In this document: one piece after another, positions 8,378-17,214 of the stretch
How the letters are laid out: each line of letters begins with the position of its first letter
Numbering within the stretch: the stretch's first letter is position 1
Source: Desulfonauticus sp. 38_4375
GTDB lineage: Bacteria > Desulfobacterota > Desulfovibrionia > Desulfovibrionales > Desulfonatronovibrionaceae
Assembly (NCBI GenBank): GCA_001507915.1
Contig: LGER01000043.1
Location: forward strand, 1 to 32,534
DNA length: 32,534 nucleotides
Direction of reading: 5' to 3'
Program-made: the position numbers and the translations under genes
Notes under the pieces: generated by a model
The model's database searches: none
The model's input: the letters and a program-made list of their open reading frames with translations, nothing else
Told to the model about the DNA's origin: nothing

Positions 8378-9595
8378 ATGAACATCATAGTATCAATTAT
8401 TATCCCTGTTTTTAATAAGTGGGAGCTTACCAGAAATTGTTTGGTAAGTTTGAAAAAAAACACACCCAGAGAAGATGTAGAAGTTATTGTGGTAGATAAT
8501 GGCTCTCAGGACGAAACAGCTACTTTAGCTAAGGGATTTGGCCGAGAGCTTTTTGGGAAAAGATTTGTGTATGTACCTTTGCCTGAAAATATAAACTTTG
8601 GTCCTGCTTGTAATCTGGGAGCAAAGATAGCTAAGGGTAAATTTTTATTCTTTTTAAATAATGACACCATTTTGACTGAAAACTGGCTGGAACCTCTGCT
8701 TGAAGTCTGGTCAAGTGATGAAGATATAGGAGCAGTTGGCCCCTTGCTCTTATACCCAGATAATACTGTTCAACATTTGGGAGTGGTAGCTAATTTGCAT
8801 AAAAAAGTATTTCATTTGTACTCTTATTTTCCTAGAGAACATGAGGTGGTGAAAAAAAAACGTTCTTTTCAAGTAATTACTGGAGCTGCTTTGTTGATTA
8901 AAAAGGACTTATTCTGGGAGATCAATGGTTTTTATCCCAGGTATAAAAATGGTTTTGAAGATGTGGATCTATGTTTGAGTTTGAAAAATAAGGGTAAAAA
9001 AATATTAGTAGAGCCTAATAGTGTTATCTATCATTTATGTAGCCAGACGCCTAATCGTTATAAATATGATCTTTATAATAGTAAAATTTTAAGCAATAGG
9101 CATATTAATTCACTTAAAGAAGATTCATATCTTTATTACTTAGAAGATGGTTATGATTTTGAACTTACTAGATTTTTAAAAATTTTACCTAACATATCTA
9201 AGGAAAAAGAAAAAGATTGGCTAAATAAAAAATTAGAACCTTGTTTTTATTTAGAAAAAATAAAAGAAGAGCCATTCTGGCTTAAAGGTTATTTAAAACT
9301 TATGGATTTTTTTCTAGAAAAAAAAGATGTAGATTCTTTTTTATTGATAGCTGATCTTGCTTTAAATTTTTTTCCTTTTGAAGTTGTTTATGAAAAATTT
9401 TTAGAAGCTTTTCATAATGTTAAGGACAAGAAAATTTATCTTTTTATTGAAAAGAATAAAGAAATGATTTCTCAGGGAGAAGCTGAGTTTCGCAAGGGCA
9501 AGTATTTTCAAGTAGCCCAAAACTTGCTGGGTAGACATGAAATTTTGGACCAAAAGCTCCAAAAATGGCTTGAAAAGTATTCCTGTTTTCAGTAA
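8378..9595 (+). CDS. Family 2 glycosyltransferase with C-terminal extension
   Basis: A 405-residue protein. The first 240 or so residues are a GT-A domain: SIIIPVFNKWELTRNCLVSL, VEVIVVDNGSQDETATLA, the NND metal-binding variant of DxD in FFLNNDTILTENW, and GFEDVDLCL with the catalytic-base region ED. The end is a mostly helical extension of about 150 residues with no family I recognise. The GT part is visibly less AT-rich than the extension, except for its final 40 codons. Poly-A runs of 8 (8453-8460) and 9 (8852-8860) interrupt the GT part. No good ribosome-binding site precedes the ATG. Rhamnosyl- or similar hexosyl-transfer is possible, but the donor sugar cannot be told. Confidence 0.87.
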   Translation: MNIIVSIIIPVFNKWELTRNCLVSLKKNTPREDVEVIVVDNGSQDETATLAKGFGRELFGKRFVYVPLPENINFGPACNLGAKIAKGKFLFFLNNDTILTENWLEPLLEVWSSDEDIGAVGPLLLYPDNTVQHLGVVANLHKKVFHLYSYFPREHEVVKKKRSFQVITGAALLIKKDLFWEINGFYPRYKNGFEDVDLCLSLKNKGKKILVEPNSVIYHLCSQTPNRYKYDLYNSKILSNRHINSLKEDSYLYYLEDGYDFELTRFLKILPNISKEKEKDWLNKKLEPCFYLEKIKEEPFWLKGYLKLMDFFLEKKDVDSFLLIADLALNFFPFEVVYEKFLEAFHNVKDKKIYLFIEKNKEMISQGEAEFRKGKYFQVAQNLLGRHEILDQKLQKWLEKYSCFQ

Positions 9596-9617
9596 ATTAC
9601 AAAATTTAATTATTTTT

Positions 9618-9623
9618 AGGGAG
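9618..9623 (+). promoter_or_regulatory. Ribosome-binding site fixing the start of the SPASM-like radical SAM gene
   Basis: AGGGAG lies 7 bases before GTG 9631 but only 1 base before the in-frame GTG at 9625. The spacing favours 9631 as the start. Confidence 0.65.
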
Positions 9624-9630
9624 AGTGATT

Positions 9631-10725
9631 GTGGATTATAAAATAGAGGATATTTCCTATACTGTTACTGAATATTGCCCCGGGCCATGCAGGTATTGTT
9701 CTATCTGGAAACTGGAAGACAAAAGAAAAGAAGAGCTTACAGAAGAAGAACTAGATAGTATTTTTAGTTCTAACTACTTAGATTTAAAAAAAGTTCATAT
9801 AACAGGCGGAGAGCCCCATCTTTCTGATACCTACATAAAGGCTGTAGATTCTATCTATAAGTTTCATAAAGACATTATAATTGACTCTCCTATTACAGGC
9901 TGGTTTCCTGAAAGGCATGTTGAAATTGCTAAATATGTTTTAAATAAAGTGCCAATTTATAGGTTAGACATATCCTTTGATGGAGATGAATCTACTTACT
10001 CTAAGATAAGATTGCATAAAAGGGGATATGAAAAGGTTTTAAAAACCATAGAAAGGTTAAAAGAAATTAAAGGAGTAGTTCTTAGACTTCAGTTTACAAT
10101 TTATAAAGAAAACTTTCATCTTATAGAGTGGGTATATAATTTTGCTAAAAAGTTAGGTGTAGGCTTATATATTGGATACGGCAGATATAATCCTTCTAGA
10201 TTCAGAAATGAGGTGGATAATTTAACTCAGAAAACTTTGAGTAAAGAAGATTTTTTGTTTTCCAGGCAAGAGTTAGAAGAGATAGACAGGCAGCTTAGAG
10301 CTATAGGGTATCACAAAGGAAGATATGCAAGTAAATATTTTTTGCAAAAAGCTATTTTTGAAAATAAAAGAATAGATTTCAATTGTTATATGGGAGCCAG
10401 GAGTATAGATATTGACCCTTATGGTAATGTGTATCCCTGTTTGCTTTGGTTGCCCTATCTTAAGATGGGGAATATTAGAACAGCCAGGAGCTTGGATAGA
10501 GTCCTGGAAAATTCTCGAAATATACTTACTAAAATAGAAAATAAAGAATGTCATCCTGATTGCTTATATACCTGTGCTAATAAATGTGAACTAATAGAGC
10601 CAAATATAAAATCTGTTGGTCTTTTAAAGTATAAAGGGAAATATGGATTCATTTTTTCTGACCTGGATGTAATTCCCATCAGGCCTTGGTGGTATGAGGA
10701 ATATAAAGAAAAGGGAATCATTTAA
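9631..10725 (+). CDS. Radical SAM protein with SPASM-like C-terminal cysteines
   Basis: A 364-residue protein. The radical-SAM motif is C16-x3-C20-x2-C23 (YCPGPCRYCSIW). Next come HITGGEPHLSD (the GGE motif that positions SAM) and RLDISFDGDESTYSKIR. The C-terminal third has NCYMGARSIDIDPYGNVYPC and ECHPDCLYTCANKCEL, the cysteine pattern of a SPASM/twitch-type auxiliary Fe-S site. Such enzymes modify peptides, enzymes or sugars. No short precursor peptide gene was seen beside it, and the neighbours are glycosyltransferases, so a sugar substrate is inferred. It ends 3 bases before the next ATG. The exact reaction (epimerisation, dehydration or oxidation) is unknown. Confidence 0.85.
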   Translation: MDYKIEDISYTVTEYCPGPCRYCSIWKLEDKRKEELTEEELDSIFSSNYLDLKKVHITGGEPHLSDTYIKAVDSIYKFHKDIIIDSPITGWFPERHVEIAKYVLNKVPIYRLDISFDGDESTYSKIRLHKRGYEKVLKTIERLKEIKGVVLRLQFTIYKENFHLIEWVYNFAKKLGVGLYIGYGRYNPSRFRNEVDNLTQKTLSKEDFLFSRQELEEIDRQLRAIGYHKGRYASKYFLQKAIFENKRIDFNCYMGARSIDIDPYGNVYPCLLWLPYLKMGNIRTARSLDRVLENSRNILTKIENKECHPDCLYTCANKCELIEPNIKSVGLLKYKGKYGFIFSDLDVIPIRPWWYEEYKEKGII

Positions 10726-10728
10726 TTC

Positions 10729-11787
10729 ATGATCTGGTTTGATCTGGTCACACCCAAGTCTGTGCTTTTTTTTAGAAAAATTATTGAAGCTTTGCAAAAA
10801 CAGGGGCAAAGGGTTCTGGTTACAGCCAGGGAAGGCGTTGGATATCGTGAAGTTGTAGCCCTTTTAAATTTATATAAAATTGACTTTGTAAATAGAGGAG
10901 AATTTGGCGGAGGGGATCTTAGAGATAAGCTTCGAGCATCTATTGAAAGGCAAAAGGCTCTTATGGAGTTTATCTCTCTTTATAATATCAGCAAACTGGT
11001 TTCTTTATGCTCTGTAGATGCCAATAGAGTTGCTTTTGGTTTGGGTATTCCTATTATAAATTTTTATGACATCCCTTTATCTGATTGTTCAGCCAATTTT
11101 AAAAAGGCCTTGCCCCAGGCCAGGCTGACCATACCTCTGTCCACCAAACTTTTTCATCCCTATTTAGTTCCCAAAGAGATATTTTTGCGTTTTGGTTTGG
11201 AAGAGGACCAGATCATTACCTATAATTTTTACGATGTATATCTCTGGCTTTATGACTTTAAACCAGATAAAAAATATTTTCAATATATCTTAAACAAATA
11301 TGGACTTGATAATGGAAAACCTCTTATTTTAGTAAGAGAGGAAGAGTTTAAGTCTTCTTATGTGTCTAAGAAAAATAATTTTCTTTATAAGGGAGTTGAG
11401 ATTTTAAATAAAAAGTTAGATGCAAATTTCATCTTTATTCCTCGTTATGAAAGTTCTTATCTAGAGCAAGAATTTCCTTTTGCCACTATTTTAAAAGAAA
11501 AAATTTATCTACAGCATTTATTGGCCTTTTGTGACCTTTTTATTGGCGGTGGTGGGACTATTAATGCAGAGAGTTGTTTTTTTGGCACTCCTACTATTTC
11601 CACCAGGTCTTTTGTAAGCCATTATGACAAAGTTTTGATAGACAAGGGCTTGATGAAAAAGGCTGATAATACCCAGGAACTGGTAGAAATTGCGCTGCAA
11701 ATTTTAGGAAAACGAAATAATTCTGATTTTTTTCGAAAAATGAGCATAAATTTTGCTTATATTTTGGAAAATATTTTGGCCGTGTAA
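10729..11787 (+). CDS. DUF354 protein, GT-B-like
   Basis: This 352-residue protein matches the DUF354 pattern. The N-terminus MIWFDLVTPKSVLFFRKIIE and RVLVTAREGVGYREVVALL correspond to the family's usual start. The C-terminal half carries CDLFIGGGGTINAESCFFGTP, a typical nucleotide-sugar-binding GT-B loop with an Asn/Glu after the glycine run. The fold is related to UDP-GlcNAc 2-epimerase and GT-B transferases. DUF354 proteins are often found in archaeal and bacterial surface-polysaccharide clusters, but their reaction is not settled. It lies 3 bases after the radical SAM gene and 3 bases before the next gene, so it is certainly part of the same operon. Confidence 0.82.
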   Translation: MIWFDLVTPKSVLFFRKIIEALQKQGQRVLVTAREGVGYREVVALLNLYKIDFVNRGEFGGGDLRDKLRASIERQKALMEFISLYNISKLVSLCSVDANRVAFGLGIPIINFYDIPLSDCSANFKKALPQARLTIPLSTKLFHPYLVPKEIFLRFGLEEDQIITYNFYDVYLWLYDFKPDKKYFQYILNKYGLDNGKPLILVREEEFKSSYVSKKNNFLYKGVEILNKKLDANFIFIPRYESSYLEQEFPFATILKEKIYLQHLLAFCDLFIGGGGTINAESCFFGTPTISTRSFVSHYDKVLIDKGLMKKADNTQELVEIALQILGKRNNSDFFRKMSINFAYILENILAV

Positions 11788-11790
11788 AAA

Positions 11791-14700
11791 ATGTACACAG
11801 ATAAACTTATTTTAAAACTTATAGAAGACTATCTTGAAGGGAAGGAACCTGAAAATATCGATTCAGAAGCTATCAGGGAGTATTTTATTCAAAAAACTGC
11901 CAGTGGTCATTTATTTACCAAGCGATTTTTATATGTATTTTTTCTTATGCAAAACAAAGTTATAGATAAAGATGATAGAATAGATTTAATTAAGAAAAAG
12001 TTAGAAAACTATTTTAATTTTTATAGAAATAAAAAAGAATATCTTTATATAAATGATACGATATTTTTATTAGATATTCTAAATAATAACTTTAAAGATG
12101 GATTATTAACCTATTGTAAAAGGTTATTTACTTTTATTGATAATAATGTCCTTGTTTCTGATGGTTATGATAAGTTTATTTCCCTTTTTTTGAGTAAAGT
12201 TGATGACAACTTGATTTTAGAACTTTTATCTAACTTATTAGAAGGTGAATTCCTACTTGAGGTTGGATATAGAAAGAGAATAATGCTTTTTTCCTGGTTT
12301 ATAATTTTGTATAACTATTCTTTTAATTTATCTCCAATAGAAAAAAGAGATATTATCTATCCTTTGTTTAAAAAAGTGATATCTTTTTTGATAAAAAATA
12401 AACTAATTAAAGACCTTTTATTCTTTCATAATATAGTTTATTCTGTCTTGAGTAGTGTTGTTCAAAATTTGACTGCTGATTTTCAAAAAATAGAGAAAGA
12501 AATATCCAGACCGTGTAGAGAGTTTTATAAACAATGGATTAAAGAGCATTTAACCTTATCTTCACCCAAGCCCAAGAATAAAACTAGCAATGAAAAAATA
12601 AAAGTAGCTATAGTTAGACCTACTTTTTCCTTTTGGTCTCCTTTTAAGCTGGAATATTCTCTGGCTAAAAGTCTTTTGCGAGATGCTGATTTTACCTCTA
12701 GGTGTGAGCTGTATTTTTATTCAATTTCTTTACTTGATTTTGGAACTCATCAAGATGAGAGCAAGTGTATAGAGATGCTAAGGGATATAGGCGTTGAAGT
12801 TAGAAAACCAGACGAGAGATTTTTAAAACAAGGTATATTTGTAGATAGGGTGAAGTTGATTTTATCCTTCAGGCAGCAATTAATAGATGATGGGATTGAT
12901 GTTCTTGTTTATTCTGATCACTTGTACTCTGTGGGTGAGTTTTTGCTCCTAACCAGGGCTGCTCCCAATCAAGTGTATTGGTGTCATATGAACCATGAGG
13001 TTGATAATGAAGGGATAGATGAGAGAATTATTCACTATCCACCTCCAGAAGACTCTAAATTTAAGGATGACTTTCAACAATTTACTCTAAAATTAGATGA
13101 CATTTTCTTGAAAGGAGATGAAGAGCAGTTTAAAAAAGAAGCTGCTCAAATAAGGGCCAAATACCCAAAAGGAGCAATTATTTTGGGCTCTATTGGTAGG
13201 CTGATCAAAGTAGATAACTATGATTATTTACAAACTGTTGCTAAAATTATGCAAGATAACCAGGATACCATTTATTTAGCCTGTGGTATAGGAGATGTTG
13301 AGTCTATAAAAAGAAAATTAAGGGAAGTAGGTATAGATGAAAAGAGATTTTATTTTCCTGGCTGGGTTGATCCGAAGGTTTATAGATACGTAATAGATGT
13401 TTATTTAAATACTTTTCCTTTTCATAGTGGGGAGGTTCTTAATGAGTTTAAATCTAAAGACGAATATCCATTTTTAGTTAGTTTAATAGATTCTATTGTT
13501 TATAGTGAGAATAAAATGGTTAATTATATTAATAAATCTAAATATTATATAAATATAATTAGGAAGATAGGAAAAGGGAGGTATAGTAAAATATATGCAG
13601 AAATAGATAATTTAGATGTTCGTGAAGTTTTATCTTTAAATATAGAATCCGATATGTTGAAAAAAATAAAAGAAAAAGCAGTACAGTATAAAGATAAGTA
13701 CTTTAATAGTAAAGTTGTTTTAGGTACTGTTTGGGAAGGAGAAAGTTTAGAAAAGGATGTTTTTAAAGCATTAAGAATAGTCTTAGAAGAATTTGAATAT
13801 GTTGTTTATATTATCTTTTGTTTTTGTATGCCTGTAGATGTAAAAAAGAAGGTTTTGGATTATGTTGCTGACTTAAAGGTAGAAAGTAGGGTTTTTGTAA
13901 TTGAGGTAGATAATCCTATCTTTGGATATTTTATAACAGATATATATGTAAATATTTTTAACTGTAGTGTTCCAAGTATTTATAACTTTAAATTGACAAA
14001 TTCTGAAAATTTTTTGGTTAACTTTGTTGTAAATTTAAAGAGAAGTGTTATATCAAAAGAGGATGTTATATTTAATGTTTGTCCTGATAAATTAGATTAT
14101 AAAGTGTTAGATGATTTTATTTTGAATTTAATGATTAAGATTGAGATTTTTAAAAATAAAAAATATTTGATTGATTTGTATTCTGATAGGTTTATAGATA
14201 ATGAAGTAAAAAAGGCTATATATATTAGAAAAAACAAAAAAAGTTTAGATTTTGAGTCTAAAAAAAGAAGAAATTTTCTAAAATCGAGAAAATTGTCTAA
14301 TAATGCTATAATTTTTGGAATGTTTTTGCCTAGATTTTTGTTAAAGATAAAGTTTTTTAAATTTGTTATAGAACAAATATTATCTAAGGTAGAAGCATAT
14401 TTTTTGTTTTTTACCAATGAGCGTATTGAGTTTGTAGATGTTCCTAATGTAGAAATTTTAAATATGGAAAAAATAAAAAGCTATATTTCTATAGTTGATT
14501 TTAATCTTTTTGTTTATAATTATTATTTCCCTCAAAATTTACTACAGTGGTTGTTTTTTGGTGTTACTCCTTACTTTATGTTCTCTAAAGGTGAGTATGA
14601 CTCTAAGGATAGCTTTTCTTATTTTATAGATAATGTTGGTATAGATTTAAAAAAAACATGTTTTTTTAACTTGATAAAAAATAAAGATAGTTCCACTTTT

Positions 14701-14916
14701 GATTTGATGTTAGAAGGGTATAAGAATTTTGATGTAAATAAAAATATTTTAAATGATCTTTGTTTTTTTAAGGACAAGAATATTTTTGACTATAAGTTAA
14801 AATTGCTAAAACTGATTAGTAAAGATTATGAATTGAGGAATGCTCAGAGGTGTATGACTTATTTGGCTCAGTTTTTTGACTTCTGTAGATATATAAAATA
14901 TAAAAAAGCTATTTAA
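11791..14916 (+). CDS. Large GT-B glycosyltransferase with degenerate second GT-B half
   Basis: A 1041-residue protein. Residues 1-260 are a helical domain of no recognised family. Residues 265-560 form a GT-B core: KIKVAIVRPTFSFWSPFK, DVLVYSDHLYSVGEFLL, YWCHMNHEV, then LGSIGRLIKVDNYDYLQTV near 465, FPGWVDPKVYRYV and YLNTFPFHSGEVLNEF, the donor-binding E-x(n)-E type motif. Around residue 641 a second, weaker copy of the C-terminal half begins (VVLGTVWEGESLEKDVFKAL, later DIYVNIFNCSVPS) without the acidic motif. The middle is much less AT-rich than both ends: 60-base blocks at 12961 and 13321 have 24 G+C each, while those at 13501 and 13981 have 6 and 11. This suggests a chimera. No clear ribosome-binding site was seen. 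Donor and acceptor are unknown. Confidence 0.72.
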   Translation: MYTDKLILKLIEDYLEGKEPENIDSEAIREYFIQKTASGHLFTKRFLYVFFLMQNKVIDKDDRIDLIKKKLENYFNFYRNKKEYLYINDTIFLLDILNNNFKDGLLTYCKRLFTFIDNNVLVSDGYDKFISLFLSKVDDNLILELLSNLLEGEFLLEVGYRKRIMLFSWFIILYNYSFNLSPIEKRDIIYPLFKKVISFLIKNKLIKDLLFFHNIVYSVLSSVVQNLTADFQKIEKEISRPCREFYKQWIKEHLTLSSPKPKNKTSNEKIKVAIVRPTFSFWSPFKLEYSLAKSLLRDADFTSRCELYFYSISLLDFGTHQDESKCIEMLRDIGVEVRKPDERFLKQGIFVDRVKLILSFRQQLIDDGIDVLVYSDHLYSVGEFLLLTRAAPNQVYWCHMNHEVDNEGIDERIIHYPPPEDSKFKDDFQQFTLKLDDIFLKGDEEQFKKEAAQIRAKYPKGAIILGSIGRLIKVDNYDYLQTVAKIMQDNQDTIYLACGIGDVESIKRKLREVGIDEKRFYFPGWVDPKVYRYVIDVYLNTFPFHSGEVLNEFKSKDEYPFLVSLIDSIVYSENKMVNYINKSKYYINIIRKIGKGRYSKIYAEIDNLDVREVLSLNIESDMLKKIKEKAVQYKDKYFNSKVVLGTVWEGESLEKDVFKALRIVLEEFEYVVYIIFCFCMPVDVKKKVLDYVADLKVESRVFVIEVDNPIFGYFITDIYVNIFNCSVPSIYNFKLTNSENFLVNFVVNLKRSVISKEDVIFNVCPDKLDYKVLDDFILNLMIKIEIFKNKKYLIDLYSDRFIDNEVKKAIYIRKNKKSLDFESKKRRNFLKSRKLSNNAIIFGMFLPRFLLKIKFFKFVIEQILSKVEAYFLFFTNERIEFVDVPNVEILNMEKIKSYISIVDFNLFVYNYYFPQNLLQWLFFGVTPYFMFSKGEYDSKDSFSYFIDNVGIDLKKTCFFNLIKNKDSSTFDLMLEGYKNFDVNKNILNDLCFFKDKNIFDYKLKLLKLISKDYELRNAQRCMTYLAQFFDFCRYIKYKKAI

Positions 14917-14966
14917 AATAATAGCTGTTTTGATAAAAAAGAAAATATTTTTAAAGGATATATAAG

Positions 14967-15644
14967 ATGGGTATTTTAGATGTATTAGATCGTATTTTTG
15001 TAAAAAAAAATTTTAACTTATATTCTGTATCTAGGTTGGATGACTTATTTAATCGTAAAATTGTTGATATAGATAAAATAGTAGAATATATAGAAAAAAA
15101 ATATTCTGAAAATTCTAACTGCGTAGATTTGTTTTCAAAATTAGCTTATTATTTTTTACAAAAAGATGATTTGTATAGTGCAAAAAAGTACTTAGATAAA
15201 GATTCTAAATTAAAAAGACAAAGTTGGTGGAGTACTATTAGATATGCTGAATATTTTGCTTTAAAGGGAAATATAAATAAATCATTTGAAATTATTGATA
15301 AAATATATGAAGAAAATTGTGAAGCTATGAATGGGTATGGGCATGTAGGATGGATTCTTTATAGAAAAGGAAAAATAAGTTACATAGATGTTTGTGATAT
15401 TTTAAAAAAGGATATTGATAAAAATAGATTGTCAAATGGTTTTAAAATAATTGCTGCAAGTATATTTGGAATTAACAACTTGTTTTTTGCTCAAGAGCTA
15501 GTTTGGGAAGCTTATAGAGAGGATGATTTTTTAAAAGATGGGTTTTCTTTATTGGCTTTGAATTTAATGAGAAATAAAGATTACGCATTAGCTCTTTTTG
15601 GGAGAAATAGAGGAAGCAAAAGAGCAAGTAGAAAAAGCTTATAG
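14967..15644 (+). pseudogene. N-terminal (TPR-like) part of a frameshifted methyltransferase fusion
   Basis: The start at ATG 14967 has AAAGGA about 8 bases upstream. The product is helical, with TPR-like pairs (SKLAYYFLQKDDLYSAKKYL, RYAEYFALKGNINKSFEIID). The repeat FAQELVWEAYREDDFLKDGF recurs in the next frame as EAKEQVEKAYREDKRISGG. The frame loses sense after residue 209: the tail GRNRGSKRASRKSL looks like out-of-frame sequence. Dropping one T from the T5 run at 15595-15599 joins it smoothly to the next frame (ALLGEIEEAKEQ) and gives one protein of about 747 residues. So this is either a genuine or assembly frameshift, or a switchable gene; as read it is broken. Confidence 0.75.
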
Positions 15645-17211
15645 AGAGGATAAAAGAATTAGTGGTGGACTTTCATTGTTATTAAAATCTTCATCAGTAT
15701 TTGAAGTTGTGAATCTTTTTAGTTTAGCTTGTAAGGAAGATAAAAATAGATATTTTTTAGAACTTTATAATGATGAGTGTTTTAGTGTATTTGCTGATAG
15801 ATGTATTTTGGCGTATGAGCTTAAAAAAGCTGAAAAACGTTATGGATATCAAATAATTGAGCAGTTTAATGCTATAGAAGATATGTTGAAAAAAGACAGC
15901 TCTGAGTCTAATATAATAGAAGTACTTGGCTTTAAAGTTAAAGTCTTAAATATTTATGATGCTTTGGTTCAGTTCAGAGAAATTTTCCTTCAGGAAAATT
16001 ATTATTTTTATTATAATTCATCTATACCTCCTTTTATTATTGATGGTGGTTCCAATTGCGGTTTGTCAATTGCATATTTTAAATATTTATATCCTAACTC
16101 AACAATTATTGCCTTTGAGCCAAATCCTATTGCTTATGAGATATGTAAAGAAAACATAGAAAGAAATAAATGGAAAGATGTAACTATTTATCCATATGCT
16201 TTATATAATAAAAAAGGGATAAAAAAAATGAATATTTTTCCTAAAATGCCTATGGGCTCAAGCTTGATAGATAGAAAGTACAATAAAACATTAATGGAAA
16301 ATTATTATAAAAATTATGTGAAAACAGTTAAGTTGAGTGATTATATAGGTAGACATGTGGATTTTTTAAAACTTGATATAGAAGGTGCAGAAAATTTTGT
16401 TTTTAATGATATAAAAGATAATTTTGCTAAGTATTTTTCCAATGGCTTTATCGAGTATCATTATGAAAATGAAAATGGTTTAAGTTTAATTTTAGATGTG
16501 TTAGAAAGTAATGGCTTTGACTATAATATTTACAATAACTTGTCTAAAAAAAGTTTTAAGAGAAGAGATACTAGTTTAAATAGCTGGAGTATCAATATAG
16601 TGTTTAGAAAAAAAAAAGAAGTAGAAGTTATAGACACAAGGTTTTATCATTTTGAAAAACCTATTCGAAATGTTCTTGATATTTTATGTATGAATCAAAG
16701 AGAGTGGAATAGCCTTTCTTTTTATGTTAGAGTTCATATTAATGAGTTATATAGTATACTTAATGATCTTGATATCTATCCTGAAAACATATTAGAATGG
16801 GGAAGTGGTTATTCTACTTATTTGTTATATTATTTTTCGAAAAAATGGAAATCTAAATCTATTGTTACAATTGATGATAATTGTGAATATCAAAAAAATA
16901 TTTTACAAAAATTATACCCCTATCCATCTTTATTGAATGTAAAATGTTTGAGTCAAATAGGGGAAATATGGCCATGGGACTATGAAGAGTATAATTACTC
17001 TACCTATCCAAGATCGTTAAAGAAAAAGTTTGACTTAATTTTTATTGATGGCAGGAGGCGCAATGAATGTATGCTCACTTCATATTATTGTTTATCGTCA
17101 AAAGGAATATTAATTTTACATGACTCATGGAGAAAACGTTATAAGGTTGGGATGAAAATGTTTAAAAAAATAAAAAAATTAGATGAATATGTAATTTTGA
17201 AGAAAGGTTGA
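15598..17211 (+). CDS. FkbM methyltransferase fused to a second SAM-methyltransferase-like domain (C-terminal part of frameshifted gene)
   Basis: The open frame begins at a TTG with no ribosome-binding site, so this is the downstream part of the gene starting at 14967. An internal ATG at 15883 could give a separate product. Residues 1-45 finish the TPR-like repeats. An FkbM-type methyltransferase follows: FIIDGGSNCGLSIAYFKYLY (motif I), IIAFEPNPIAYEICKENI and VDFLKLDIEGAENFVFND, the KxDIEGaE hallmark. After an A10 run (16608-16617) comes a second Rossmann domain: ILEWGSGYSTYLLYYF, then FDLIFIDGRRRNECMLTSYY and GILILHDSWRKR. Two methyltransferase-like domains in one chain could act on two positions of a sugar. 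Very AT-rich. Substrates are unknown. Confidence 0.75.
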   Translation: MGEIEEAKEQVEKAYREDKRISGGLSLLLKSSSVFEVVNLFSLACKEDKNRYFLELYNDECFSVFADRCILAYELKKAEKRYGYQIIEQFNAIEDMLKKDSSESNIIEVLGFKVKVLNIYDALVQFREIFLQENYYFYYNSSIPPFIIDGGSNCGLSIAYFKYLYPNSTIIAFEPNPIAYEICKENIERNKWKDVTIYPYALYNKKGIKKMNIFPKMPMGSSLIDRKYNKTLMENYYKNYVKTVKLSDYIGRHVDFLKLDIEGAENFVFNDIKDNFAKYFSNGFIEYHYENENGLSLILDVLESNGFDYNIYNNLSKKSFKRRDTSLNSWSINIVFRKKKEVEVIDTRFYHFEKPIRNVLDILCMNQREWNSLSFYVRVHINELYSILNDLDIYPENILEWGSGYSTYLLYYFSKKWKSKSIVTIDDNCEYQKNILQKLYPYPSLLNVKCLSQIGEIWPWDYEEYNYSTYPRSLKKKFDLIFIDGRRRNECMLTSYYCLSSKGILILHDSWRKRYKVGMKMFKKIKKLDEYVILKKG

Positions 17212-17214
17212 TAA

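Noticed and set aside
13440-14916. Reading the AT-rich end of the large glycosyltransferase as a decayed pseudogene
   Set aside because: The frame stays open for about 490 codons and keeps a recognisable GT-B-like pattern, so it is probably expressed even if catalytically inactive.
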